36,857 nt of DNA, taken from positions 1 to 36,857 of the IMG/VR virus record IMGVR_UViG_3300031772_000127. One strand, written 5' to 3'. This document shows, in pieces, positions 1-8,241 of this stretch (the stretch's first letter is position 1; the number at the start of each line of letters is the position of its first letter). This DNA is from a virus. The notes beneath the pieces are model-generated. The model ran no database searches, was not told the DNA's origin, and saw nothing but the letters and a program-made list of their open reading frames with translations. Both the position numbers and the translations under genes were made by a program.

Positions 1-240
1 CTCCTTGTCTAACCAGGACCAACTGCGGTCGTGGAGAATATCGCAGACTGTCTGCTCACTGATTCCATAGAGGGACGAAATTGCTCTCTGCGACAGGACT
101 CCGGCAGAGGACGCTCTACGTATTCCACTTGTGATCCTCGGAAGTTAATCTTGTAGAAGAGTCGGTTCGTGAGAGAAGCTCTTCTGTCAGATCTCTGGAG
201 TAAGTTTATTTGAGGGGTCACAATTGTTAACCTACGGTTT
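1..240 (-). pseudogene. Decayed, partial HNH-type homing endonuclease gene (C-terminal part)
   Basis: No intact gene lies left of 295, but minus-strand translation gives homing-endonuclease-like pieces in three frames. About 240-170 reads NRRLTIVTPQINLLQRSDRR, resembling the segment after an HNH motif. About 150-130 reads RLTSEDHKWN, and about 120-1 reads GVLSQRAISSLYGISEQTV followed by CDILHDRSWSWL. The last piece is the helix-turn-helix that commonly ends phage HNH endonucleases (pattern sQraIaslyGvSqqtVsdIl.gRsW). Two frame changes and a missing N-terminus, including the HNH residues, argue for a remnant. It runs off the window edge, so the true 3' end is unseen. Sequencing errors could mimic the frame changes. 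The similarity is by eye only. Confidence 0.5.
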
Positions 241-294
241 ACTTTCGTGTAAATGGCGTCAGGGGTCGGCTCAGCCGAGGCGGATCCCGAAGGA

Positions 295-1497
295 TTATTT
301 GCTCGCGCTGTCGTTACCCCCGACATGACGTTGATAGAACTTGCCCCCGACCACGGCATGGTCGGTGATCGGCACGTACTCGATATTCACGTACTTCCGG
401 ACCGTGTCGATGTGCGCGAGGGCGAAGCCGAGTCCCCACCGCTCCGCGTCCGTGTAGGTGGCGTCTCGCTTGTGCAGGCACCCGAGCTGGTGGAACTCGT
501 AGGACCCGAAGTGAGGCGACTGGAACGACCAGGACAGGTGCTTGTGCGAGTGGCCCGACACGCCCGGCATCTGCTTCGCCTTGCCCTGGTCCGTGTAATG
601 GTGGACCAGGAAGCAATCGTGATAGACCTTGAAGTTCCGCTTGATCTCGTCCCGCTGGTCGCCGCGGGTCCAGGAGGCCAGATCTGCCTTGCCGATGTAG
701 TTGACCTGGTACGTCTTCAACCCCAGGAGGTCCGAGACAGACATTCCGTGGAGCTGTTCCAGGATGCACATCATCGACGGCGTCTTGTCGCAAAGGTGCC
801 TGACTAAACGACTTTCGTGATTACCTTCGATCAGGTCAATCTGCGCCTTGGGGCAAACGGCGCGAAGCGGGGCGAGAAGCCTGTCGTGGACGGCCTTGAT
901 CCGCCCTGTCACGTCCCAATCCCGCGGATCGACGTAGTACCTACCAAACTCCGGGAGATCGAAGACATCCCCGCCCAGCACGATCGTCTCCGGCTGCGCT
1001 CTGGCGGCCGTCTCGATAAAGATCTGCAGGGCAAACGGGTCGACCTCCTTGTCATGGAAGTCCGCTCCGACCAGAATCGTCTGGAACCGACCAGACGACG
1101 GCCGCAGATACTTCCCTGCCCACGCCTCCAGCTCCTTCCGCATCTTTCGGTAATGGTCGACCGAGGCGTGCTTCGCGATCTCCAGCTCGAGCTTCTGCAC
1201 CTGCCGGCTGGTGATGATGTTCGCCTGGCGCTTGTACTCGCGGAAGGAGCCGAAGTACCTATTCCAGGTACGTTCCGTCACACCGGAATGGACGCGGAAG
1301 AAGTTCCTGGAGATGACCTGCTCCGGTAGCGCTTCCGCTACGCCGCGGAGTAGGTCGATGCAGTCCTGGGCGGTGAAGTCCAAACGGTCCTCACCAAGAG
1401 TCTCGGAGAACGGGACTCCCCGTTCCCGTGCCGCAGCGAACTTCGCCTTGTGCTCCTGGAGCAGCTTATTGACAATTCGAGACGGCTTCTTGGACAC
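295..1497 (-). CDS. Calcineurin-like metallophosphoesterase with N-terminal HTH-like module
   Basis: This 400-residue protein carries the dimetal phosphoesterase signature in order: GADFHD (D146, H148), GGDVFD (D177), GNHES (N226, H227), VHH near residue 299 and GHSHK (H316, H318). These residues normally bind two metal ions and hydrolyse phosphoester bonds; the substrate is unknown. Residues about 60-95 (TERTWNRYFGSFREYKRQA) resemble the W.FGSF..A.. DNA-binding-like module seen in phage and HNH proteins, so a nucleic-acid substrate is a reasonable guess. The start is GTG at 1497 behind AAGGAA. A TCATGA-N5-TGGTA element lies just upstream at 1525-1546, so the gene probably has its own promoter. 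It is the last intact gene of the rightward-to-leftward series. Confidence 0.88.
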   Translation of the reverse strand: MSKKPSRIVNKLLQEHKAKFAAARERGVPFSETLGEDRLDFTAQDCIDLLRGVAEALPEQVISRNFFRVHSGVTERTWNRYFGSFREYKRQANIITSRQVQKLELEIAKHASVDHYRKMRKELEAWAGKYLRPSSGRFQTILVGADFHDKEVDPFALQIFIETAARAQPETIVLGGDVFDLPEFGRYYVDPRDWDVTGRIKAVHDRLLAPLRAVCPKAQIDLIEGNHESRLVRHLCDKTPSMMCILEQLHGMSVSDLLGLKTYQVNYIGKADLASWTRGDQRDEIKRNFKVYHDCFLVHHYTDQGKAKQMPGVSGHSHKHLSWSFQSPHFGSYEFHQLGCLHKRDATYTDAERWGLGFALAHIDTVRKYVNIEYVPITDHAVVGGKFYQRHVGGNDSASK

Positions 1498-1524
1498 TTC
1501 AAATTTCCTTGTTACTGCCGAGGA

Positions 1525-1546
1525 CTACTCTACCACCCCCTCATGA
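1525..1546 (-). promoter_or_regulatory. Bipartite promoter-like element, copy A
   Basis: On the minus strand it reads TCATGA, GGGGG, TGGTA, GAGTAG. TG-G-TAGAGT resembles an extended -10 (TGnTATAAT). No sigma-70 -35 is visible at the usual distance; the TCATGA palindrome lies eight bases before the -10 hexamer. The predicted start of transcription is near 1520, giving a leader of about 23 bases with a Shine-Dalgarno before the GTG of the phosphoesterase. It is one of four matching copies in the window. Confidence 0.5.
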
Positions 1547-1551
1547 CTTGA

Positions 1552-1764
1552 TCAGGTGAAGTGGAAGATCTTGAGGAGACCGGCGACAGTACCACCGGAC
1601 ATGGCGGCAATTACAGCTACGCGAAGTTTCACGCCCCAGACGCTGTCCTTCAAGAGATCAACTTTCCCTTCGACGCGATCGAGAGTCTTTGCAGTCGTCT
1701 TGCTGCGTTCCTCCAAGCGAGCGAGGCGCGCTGCACAGTCGGGATTGATCGGGCAGGTTTCCAT
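1552..1764 (-). CDS. XhlA-like holin or holin-associated protein
   Basis: The 70-residue product has the layout of the haemolysin XhlA / small phage holin-accessory family: a polar N-terminus, a predicted coiled coil at about residues 12-42 (ARLARLEERSKTTAKTLDRV), and one C-terminal hydrophobic segment at about 46-68. Such proteins sit in the inner membrane and help release the endolysin; no endolysin is seen next to it. The ATG at 1764 is preferred over the in-frame GTG at 1788, because that GTG lies inside the TCATGA-N5-TGGTA element. From that element the mRNA would start only a few bases before the ATG, so translation could be nearly leaderless. The gene follows the tail-tip protein directly. 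Confidence 0.6.
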   Translation of the reverse strand: METCPINPDCAARLARLEERSKTTAKTLDRVEGKVDLLKDSVWGVKLRVAVIAAMSGGTVAGLLKIFHFT

Positions 1765-1772
1765 GACTTTTT

Positions 1773-1794
1773 CTAATATACCACCCACTCATGA
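1773..1794 (-). promoter_or_regulatory. Bipartite promoter-like element, copy B
   Basis: On the minus strand it reads TCATGA, GTGGG, TGGTA, TATTAG. TG-G-TATATT is a good extended -10. The ATG of the holin-like gene begins ten bases after the -10 hexamer, so a transcript from here would have almost no 5' leader. The element lies in the short gap after the tail-tip gene (stop at 1805). Confidence 0.5.
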
Positions 1795-1804
1795 CCCCGA
1801 TTTT

Positions 1805-4720
1805 TCAGAGGAGAATCACCGCATACGCATCCACCGTCGTCCCCGGGGCGTCGACTCGAAGGAAGGTTTCCGACGCCCCCGTTGTAGCCTGCGTCGAGCG
1901 AACCTCGATGGTATCGGCGGCGATGACTCCGCCGAGGTTCCCCGTGCGGTTGCCGGCGGTGATGATGGCAACCCATCCTCCGCCGTTGAGGCGGGCCTCG
2001 ATTGCCGCCCCGGCCCCCATGACCGGGCCGACGGAGAAGGCGTAGGTGCCATTGACGGGCGCCGTGTAACCCACTCCGACCTGGTTCTGGGCAAGGACGC
2101 CCATATTCTGGTCGTTATCCAACTCCGAGGCGGCGATGGCGAACGTGTATCCCAGCGCCTGGAGGGAGGTGAAGACCTCGCTCTGGAGCGTGTGCTGGGA
2201 CGATACTTCCGAGCGCAGGATGGTGGGCATGGCGCCCAGATTCGCCCCCAGGATCTTCGTCCGAGAGAAGAAGACCGACGTCACGTTAGCATAGGACGAC
2301 GCCTCAATTAGGGACGGAGACCCCAAGGGATCCTTGATGATCGACGCCGAATACTCCGTCGTGTTGGCGGCCGGGAAGTCCGCGGCGAAAGTCGAGGCGT
2401 CGGCGCCGAGTCCCTGCACCTCGTCATAGGTCCGGTAGTCGCGACGGCGGAACGTCACCACAACGCCGCGGTCGTCATCGGTCGTCCCGCCGGCCTTCAT
2501 CGTGTCGAGGTTGACCGACGCCTGGTACCGGACGGCATTCAGGTACATCTCAACCGGCGGGTAGGGGCACCGGACGCGGTCGAGCATGGTCAGGGCGACC
2601 GTGGTGGCCTGGACCGACGTGACCTCATTGTCCCGACTCTTTGGTCGAATCTGCCCCTGGACGTTGTACCCCCGGGGGATCGCCACGTCCGACAGTCCCG
2701 CCCCGGCGCAGACGAGGTAGATCGGAGCCGCGATGGCGTGCTCCTGTGGCACGGTGTCCAGGACTCCCCGGTAGACGGTCTGGAAGGAGACGTAGGAGGT
2801 GTGGTTGACCACCGTCTTGACCAGCATGAACTCCGTGCCGCAGAGGACCAGGTTGACCAGGTTCTGGCCCATGTCGGAGGCGGTGGGGTCCGGCGTGAAT
2901 GCCGCGATGATATCGTCCACGGTATCCGGGGTAGCATCGACATCGAAAGTCGTCGTGGGGTTAGCATCTTCGTCGTGAAGCGCCGAACGCAATGCACCGG
3001 CAAGCATGAAGGAGAAGACCTCTCCGGAATCGATCCAGCTCCCGGCGGGAGCGCCGGCGGCGTTGCGCTGGTAGATCTTGTAATCCGTCTCTCCGCTGCC
3101 TTGGGAGCGGCCGGCCGTGAAGAGGCGGTCCACCACCCCTGGATAATCCACGTCGCGCCGCGTCAGGGCGTAGGGCGCCTCCTCGATCACTTGCTGCGTC
3201 GGAGGGAACGCCGTGACTCCCTGCGTCGGGGGCACCCAACTCGTGGAACCGTTCTCTCCATCGAACGGCTGCGCGAACTGGAAGATGTCCTGCGTCAGGG
3301 ACAGCGAGATCCGGCCGTCGTTCATCTTCCCGAAGTCCACCCGGCCGACGCGCATGGGCATCTTCGAGAACCCCAGGCCGGCGTCGGTCCAGGCAACCAC
3401 GTCCCCAGGCTTGAGTTGCCACATGCTGCGGTCCACGACGATCGTGGCCGCGGCGAGCGGCGTCGACAGATACCGGAGCTGACGGGACGCAATGTTCGCC
3501 GCCAGGGTCTCGTTCTTCACGCCGGGGTAGGTGAGCTGGGTCGAGATGAGAGCCCCGAGCTGGATCCGCTGGTTCGCCAGGTCTGCCGCCTGGGCGAAGG
3601 TCTCCTGGTAGTCCAGGGCTCGGGAGGAGAAGGCGATGCGCACCTGGTTGATCGTCTCGTCCCACGTCCCACGGGAGAAGTTGGAGATCTCCATGATGTT
3701 CGTGGAGTCGATCTGCGGGACGGTGTTGATGTTGTACCCGCCCCGGGCGAGGGAGATCTTGAACTGCCCGGTGATGTGGTCGAGGTAAAGGGTTCCGTCC
3801 ATCTGCCTCTGGATCTCCCCCAGAATATCGCTGGCCTCCTTGGGGGTGTCGAGCATGAGCGACATCCCATTCCCTTCCGTATGGAGAGTGTCCGCCGCGG
3901 TCCGGAAGTTGACGAGGTCAACCAGGGACGGGTCGAACCCGAATCCCCAGTCCGTGTCCGTGAGGATCTCGTAGAGGGCTGCAATGGGATTCAGGTCGTA
4001 GGTGTTGACGACGTGCTTGCCGCCGGTGATTGCGAGACCGTTGGGGAATCGACTGAGTTCGAACGCCCAGGGGGCGACCTGGGTGGTGTTGCCGACCCAC
4101 CCGCGATAGGTGACGAAGCAGGTGCCTCGGTAGTTCGGCAAGGGGCTCTGGAAGTTGTAGATGTAATCCATGGCGTCGAGCGTCTGCCCCGCGGCGCCGG
4201 AGTAGATCATCCCATCGCCGTGCATTCCTCCCGAACCGAACTTGTCGCCGCCGAATAGCTTGTCATCGGCGATGAGGATCGGACCGTCGGCATAGGGACC
4301 CGGGAAGGGACCCCACAGCACTTTGTCGTTGATCCAGATTCGGCGCAGGTTGTCCACTGGCCCACGGCAGAGCGCCATCTGGAGTCCCAGGAAGTAGTGG
4401 TACCCAAGGACCATGGTCTCCGAGGACCACAGGCCCGTCTTTACCTTCTTCGACATCGCCTCCTGGTGGAAGTCTCCGTACCAGACGAGGTTCGGCCCGG
4501 CGATCTTCACGGTGCCCCAGAGAATCGGGATGACGCGCCCCTGCTCTGCGGTGGGAAACGAGAAGTCGCCCAAGGAGGCGGGGCGAGCATTCTCCACTCC
4601 GATCTTCGGCCGGAGGAACTCCGACAGGACCATGCAGGTGGCGGCCATGGCGAGAGAGATGGCCGTGAAGATCAGGGCGTCGTCCCAGCCCATGACGGCC
4701 AGGATGGGTGCATAGGTCAT
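1805..4720 (-). CDS. Tail tip / host-specificity protein (gpJ / GTA-type baseplate hub-like)
   Basis: This 971-residue protein is the last and largest tail-tip gene, placed as gpJ is in lambda after the gpL-like gene. The N-terminus has a hydrophobic stretch (residues about 15-33), then an N-terminal block typical of phage and gene-transfer-agent tail proteins (FSFPTAEQGRVIPILWGTVK). Near residue 250 NPIAALYEILTDTDWGFGF matches the conserved tail-tip motif (NPA.iiyeiLTd..WG.G) of the Phage-tail_3 / gpJ group. The C-terminal half probably carries the host-contacting domains. It starts at ATG 4720, two bases after the upstream stop. The precise subfamily is inferred from motifs and position. 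Confidence 0.8.
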   Translation of the reverse strand: MTYAPILAVMGWDDALIFTAISLAMAATCMVLSEFLRPKIGVENARPASLGDFSFPTAEQGRVIPILWGTVKIAGPNLVWYGDFHQEAMSKKVKTGLWSSETMVLGYHYFLGLQMALCRGPVDNLRRIWINDKVLWGPFPGPYADGPILIADDKLFGGDKFGSGGMHGDGMIYSGAAGQTLDAMDYIYNFQSPLPNYRGTCFVTYRGWVGNTTQVAPWAFELSRFPNGLAITGGKHVVNTYDLNPIAALYEILTDTDWGFGFDPSLVDLVNFRTAADTLHTEGNGMSLMLDTPKEASDILGEIQRQMDGTLYLDHITGQFKISLARGGYNINTVPQIDSTNIMEISNFSRGTWDETINQVRIAFSSRALDYQETFAQAADLANQRIQLGALISTQLTYPGVKNETLAANIASRQLRYLSTPLAAATIVVDRSMWQLKPGDVVAWTDAGLGFSKMPMRVGRVDFGKMNDGRISLSLTQDIFQFAQPFDGENGSTSWVPPTQGVTAFPPTQQVIEEAPYALTRRDVDYPGVVDRLFTAGRSQGSGETDYKIYQRNAAGAPAGSWIDSGEVFSFMLAGALRSALHDEDANPTTTFDVDATPDTVDDIIAAFTPDPTASDMGQNLVNLVLCGTEFMLVKTVVNHTSYVSFQTVYRGVLDTVPQEHAIAAPIYLVCAGAGLSDVAIPRGYNVQGQIRPKSRDNEVTSVQATTVALTMLDRVRCPYPPVEMYLNAVRYQASVNLDTMKAGGTTDDDRGVVVTFRRRDYRTYDEVQGLGADASTFAADFPAANTTEYSASIIKDPLGSPSLIEASSYANVTSVFFSRTKILGANLGAMPTILRSEVSSQHTLQSEVFTSLQALGYTFAIAASELDNDQNMGVLAQNQVGVGYTAPVNGTYAFSVGPVMGAGAAIEARLNGGGWVAIITAGNRTGNLGGVIAADTIEVRSTQATTGASETFLRVDAPGTTVDAYAVILL

Positions 4721-4722
4721 GG

Positions 4723-5538
4723 TCAGATTCCAGTGTTAAAAGGATTCTTGAGAGGAACGAAAGGGAATCCGCCGAAGTTGGAGACATTGGCGAACTTGGT
4801 CTGGCAGTCCGCAATCAGGCGGTGCTTGCAGCCGGCCTGGACTATCACGATCTGCCCGGCCGGGGAGACAGAGAATGGGACGAGCAGTGTCAGATCGTCA
4901 CTGTCCTGCGCCGCCACGAGGCGGTAGTCGCCCTGGAAGAGGACGTACCCGCCCACAAAGAAGTCGGATCCACAGGCACCAGCACCCGGGATGGTGAGGA
5001 CGGTGTTGACAACTGTCAACACCGTCAGCATCTTCCTCCACGTAGCGCTCAATTCGGGGACCTGGCACCGGCCGTCATAGAGCATGTGGTTGCAGAGATT
5101 CTGGTACGTCTCGCGAGGGATCAGGCGAACCTGCGCGGCGGTGATCGGCAGGATTTCCATCTGTGCCGAGGCGTAGTTGTCGTTGAACTTTACGGACTGC
5201 ACCTGCCCCTTGAAGGCGATAATGGTCTCCAGGGCCGGGTCGTTGCGGTGCATCTGGTAGAGCGTCAAGGTCGTCCGTTTGCCGGGCACGATGTTGGTGT
5301 AGTTCTGGATGAGCAGGTTGTTCCCCGGGACCGTGACCTGAAGGCGGTCCCCCTGCTTGTCGTCCTTCGATGCCATCAGGTTGTTGCGGCTGATCGGTGT
5401 GGCCGTGAACGTGGCTCCGGCGATCACGACGTCGATCGAGTTCGAGGTGTATCGGTAATAAGTGGATCCGAAGAGGAACTCATACAACTCGATCGGTTGT
5501 CCGGACTCGGCGCTGGTCTCGTAGGCGGCGAAGGTCAT
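4723..5538 (-). CDS. Tail tip protein of the BR0599 / lambda gpL family (likely Fe-S binding)
   Basis: The 271-residue product has the family hallmark C-terminal cysteines: CNHMLYDGRC (C149, C158) and GCKHRLIADC (C237, C245), followed by KFANVSNFGGFPF. In lambda gpL the equivalent four cysteines hold a 4Fe-4S cluster in the tail tip; the same is inferred here. An extra cysteine, C189, lies between the pairs. The start chosen is ATG 5538, three bases after the upstream TAG and behind CTGGAG; a longer upstream reading has arginine-rich shadow composition. A perfect 13-bp-arm palindrome lies inside the gene at 4999-5026. Order gpM-like, gpL-like, gpJ-like supports the assignment. Confidence 0.85.
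   Translation of the reverse strand: MTFAAYETSAESGQPIELYEFLFGSTYYRYTSNSIDVVIAGATFTATPISRNNLMASKDDKQGDRLQVTVPGNNLLIQNYTNIVPGKRTTLTLYQMHRNDPALETIIAFKGQVQSVKFNDNYASAQMEILPITAAQVRLIPRETYQNLCNHMLYDGRCQVPELSATWRKMLTVLTVVNTVLTIPGAGACGSDFFVGGYVLFQGDYRLVAAQDSDDLTLLVPFSVSPAGQIVIVQAGCKHRLIADCQTKFANVSNFGGFPFVPLKNPFNTGI
4999..5026. repeat. Long inverted repeat inside the gpL-like gene
   Basis: The arms GACGGTGTTGACA (4999-5011) and TGTCAACACCGTC (5014-5026) are perfect reverse complements separated by AC. They encode part of the LTVLTVVNTVLTI stretch between the two cysteine pairs. A 13-bp perfect arm is unlikely by chance and would form either a strong mRNA hairpin or an intragenic operator. No U-run follows it. 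Confidence 0.85.
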
Positions 5539-5542
5539 GTGG

Positions 5543-7240
5543 CTACTCCAGGACGGTCTTGACGGGAATCTCGACCACGGCGTCACCCAGGGCGCTGAGG
5601 TGGTGGATCGTGACCTCGTCCGAGTCCATCCGCACCTTCGTAATGAAGTCCACCCTGGACACCTGTGCAACGGATTTGTTGACGCCGAAGGTGGCGGTCA
5701 TCGTGAGCTGCTCTTCGATTGCACTAATCTCGGCACTCGACAGGACAGTCCGAATGATACTGGTCCCATCGGTGAAGGTGATCCGGACGACGTTTAGCGG
5801 CTGGCGGTTTCGAATATATTTCGTATATCCAATGTTCGTGATGGTCAGGACCGCGGAGGACGTCGAGATATTCTGCGTCACGGTCAGATCTGGGAAGAAG
5901 GTCGGAAGGTAGAAGCTGATCGCACGCCCGCGCAGCGCGTGAAGGAGCTGTCGGACCTCCCAGAGGTGTTGCCGCGTCCGGGTACTGAACCGCTTAACCG
6001 CCCCCGGGCGAGCCGCCGTCCAGTCGCTCGTGATCTGGAAGGTCCCCGTCTCATTGTCGATATTTCTGAGCAGGTTCTCCAGCGACTCCTGGAGAGTGTC
6101 TCCGGCGACCATGTTCGGATCGTCCAGGAGGACCTTGGTATTGAAGGAGGAGAAGGCGGCCGTACTGGACAGGTCCACAGTGTTGTCGTAGATAGAGAAG
6201 AGGACATTCCAGTTTTCAACAGCGCGCAGCCGCTTCCCGGCCTTGATGCTGGCGTCGGCATAGGCCATGCGGACCGGCATGATCCGCGTCCCGGCGGGGA
6301 AGGATCCCAGGAAGGCGCTGGTGAACGTGACATGGGTCGCGTCGTAGGAGTCGACGGAGAGGACCTCGAAGGTCTGGTAGTCGGTGTAGGCCACCATCAG
6401 GGATCCGGACCGGAGGTCGGTGTAGGCGGTGCTCTCGACTGCGATCGTGAAGTCGCCAGTGGTGATGGCGGCGGTCGCCACCGTTGACTCGAACCAAACC
6501 GGCATTCCCAGCGGGTTATTCTGCCCGTCGAAAATGTTCGCCTGGAATGCCTGCCGCTCCACGCCGTCCAGGAGGTAGTTCGCCTCGAACATCTGCCGGG
6601 GGAAGGCGCGGAGAGAGGAGCGCTGCTCCGTTCCGTCGCGCCGCAATCGGACGTCGGTGAGGAAACTCAGGTGCTCGATGATCGGCGTCTCGGGCTCATA
6701 GGGGAAGAGGATCGTCCGCTGCCCCGTGATAGGGAGAACGACCATCACCGTGTCGAATCCGAAGTCCAGCTCTCCCAGGATCGTCGGCGGACCGCTGGTG
6801 AGGACCTGCAGAATTAGGTTGTAGCCGGACTGCGGCGGGGTGCTGGACGGGAGGGCGGGGAGGTTCGTAATGACGATTCCTGCCCCCGCCGTGTTCAGAT
6901 AGCTCTGGAAGACCCGGGTTTCCCGCCGGTAACTGCTGTAGAGTTCGATGTAATACGTCTTGGTCGTCAACACCACTCCCGCGGCGATCGACGTGGGGAT
7001 ATAGATGATGTGCTCGAAGAAGTCGTCTCCCGGTCCGGGAATCAGATTCCCGTCGAAGTCTGTGGGGAGGGCAACAGGGGACCCGTTCCCACGTACCCCA
7101 CCGAGAATGCCCAAGGACGGACACTTCCCGGCTTGCTCAATCGACCACTGGAGCGGAGCGTCCTTCGCCACCGTCCAGTAGGTGGGATAGACCCCGTCCT
7201 GGGACAGAGAGAGAATGCTGCCGGCTCGGTTCGTAGGCAT
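5543..7240 (-). CDS. Tail structural protein, probably distal tail / tail-tip component
   Basis: A 565-residue protein between the two fibre-like paralogues and the gpL-like gene. No catalytic motif is visible. The composition is that of a beta-rich structural protein. Position suggests a distal tail or gpM-like tip protein; homologues of this size precede the BR0599 protein in many siphoviruses. The start is ATG 7240, just after the upstream TAA, and no convincing Shine-Dalgarno is seen, so translation may be coupled. The stop at 5543 is almost adjacent to the next ATG. Confidence is high that it is a virion protein and low on its exact place. Confidence 0.6.
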   Translation of the reverse strand: MPTNRAGSILSLSQDGVYPTYWTVAKDAPLQWSIEQAGKCPSLGILGGVRGNGSPVALPTDFDGNLIPGPGDDFFEHIIYIPTSIAAGVVLTTKTYYIELYSSYRRETRVFQSYLNTAGAGIVITNLPALPSSTPPQSGYNLILQVLTSGPPTILGELDFGFDTVMVVLPITGQRTILFPYEPETPIIEHLSFLTDVRLRRDGTEQRSSLRAFPRQMFEANYLLDGVERQAFQANIFDGQNNPLGMPVWFESTVATAAITTGDFTIAVESTAYTDLRSGSLMVAYTDYQTFEVLSVDSYDATHVTFTSAFLGSFPAGTRIMPVRMAYADASIKAGKRLRAVENWNVLFSIYDNTVDLSSTAAFSSFNTKVLLDDPNMVAGDTLQESLENLLRNIDNETGTFQITSDWTAARPGAVKRFSTRTRQHLWEVRQLLHALRGRAISFYLPTFFPDLTVTQNISTSSAVLTITNIGYTKYIRNRQPLNVVRITFTDGTSIIRTVLSSAEISAIEEQLTMTATFGVNKSVAQVSRVDFITKVRMDSDEVTIHHLSALGDAVVEIPVKTVLE

Positions 7241-7246
7241 GGTGGC

Positions 7247-8239
7247 TTACGCCTTTCTGTAGGCGAGCCCCATGTTCTTCGACTCAACGTTCGTCCCGCC
7301 CAGGTTCTGCTTCTTGATCCAGGGGAAAACCTTCCAGGTCTCGGCACCAACGGTGAACTCCTCCGCCGGGTCGAGGTACTTGATGTTGATGAAGCGAAGG
7401 TCCGGGATCGTGCCCAGGAGGTAGTGACTCTCGGGACTCGTGGTACGGTCCCGGTAGGCCAGCCAGAGCGGCTGCATCGGTACGAACCCATTGTTGGGAT
7501 TAGCCGCCATGGCACACATCACGTTGTTGAGTGGGCCTTCCCGGAGTCCTCCCTGGACGACGTACCTGGCGATCGACGCCCGGTCGATATTGGCGCCCCC
7601 TGCAGTGGTGTTCGCGATCAGAGCCCACTTAGAGGTTCCACCCTCGTTCGGCATACCCTCCAAGTGGAGGGTTCCGGTGTCCCAGATCGTGGTGAGACCG
7701 TAGGCGTCGAACATGGCGTAGTGCCCCGAGTACGTGATGACGCTCGGGTTCGTCACGAGGTTCCAAGCGAAGGCCGAGCAGTACTCCCCTCCGACCCAGT
7801 CCCCGATCTTGTTAATGAGACCGAACGTCATGTGTCTGAAGACCCCGGCGGCGTATTCGAGGACCACATGGATATAGGGGGAGGCAGCGTCCGTGAAGAA
7901 ATAGTAGTTCGTGAAAGCGCCGTTCCCAATCACCTGAAGGCGCCTGCCAGAGGTGATGGGGTTCACCGAGATCTGGCCATTCCCAGAGTCGTTCAGATGG
8001 TATCCAGGAGCATTGCCGCCGGTGTATCCGAGAGACTGGTAGATGGCGATGCAACCGGTCGAGGCGACGGCGTCCCAGCGGAACTGGATGTAGACTGTTC
8101 CCTTGTGGATGCACAAACGTTTGTTGGCAACACTCCACTCATCCTCGGTCCAGCCATTCGCCACGGCGAACGCATCAAGTGCCGTGAGAAATGCTTGCTG
8201 ATCAGCCGTCCCGGCGGCCGTCTCATAAACGATGGCCAT
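7247..8239 (-). CDS. Virion tail protein, paralogue of the next upstream gene
   Basis: A 330-residue protein starting at ATG 8239 behind GAGGGAG; a longer upstream reading lacks coding character. Residues around CIAIYQSLGYTGGNAPGYH and a following YYFFTDAASPYIHVVLEY block recall modules found in tail and receptor-contact proteins of siphoviruses. The block FFTD...VLEYAAGVFRHMTFGLINKIG aligns with FFVT...VFKVGTVYTNMYLGLANPFG in the neighbour at 8242-9528, so the two are probably ancient duplicates. Located between the tape measure and the tail tip, it is likely a peripheral tail-tip protein. Specific function is unknown. Confidence 0.6.
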   Translation of the reverse strand: MAIVYETAAGTADQQAFLTALDAFAVANGWTEDEWSVANKRLCIHKGTVYIQFRWDAVASTGCIAIYQSLGYTGGNAPGYHLNDSGNGQISVNPITSGRRLQVIGNGAFTNYYFFTDAASPYIHVVLEYAAGVFRHMTFGLINKIGDWVGGEYCSAFAWNLVTNPSVITYSGHYAMFDAYGLTTIWDTGTLHLEGMPNEGGTSKWALIANTTAGGANIDRASIARYVVQGGLREGPLNNVMCAMAANPNNGFVPMQPLWLAYRDRTTSPESHYLLGTIPDLRFINIKYLDPAEEFTVGAETWKVFPWIKKQNLGGTNVESKNMGLAYRKA

Positions 8240-8241
8240 GT

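Noticed and set aside
1773-1794. Sigma-54 (-24/-12) reading of the TCATGA elements
   Set aside because: The GG/GC dinucleotides and spacing of sigma-54 promoters are absent; the extended -10 reading fits better.
2738-4258. Long plus-strand reading opposite the tail-tip gene
   Set aside because: Mirror of a G+C-rich gene; no start signal or recognised domain.
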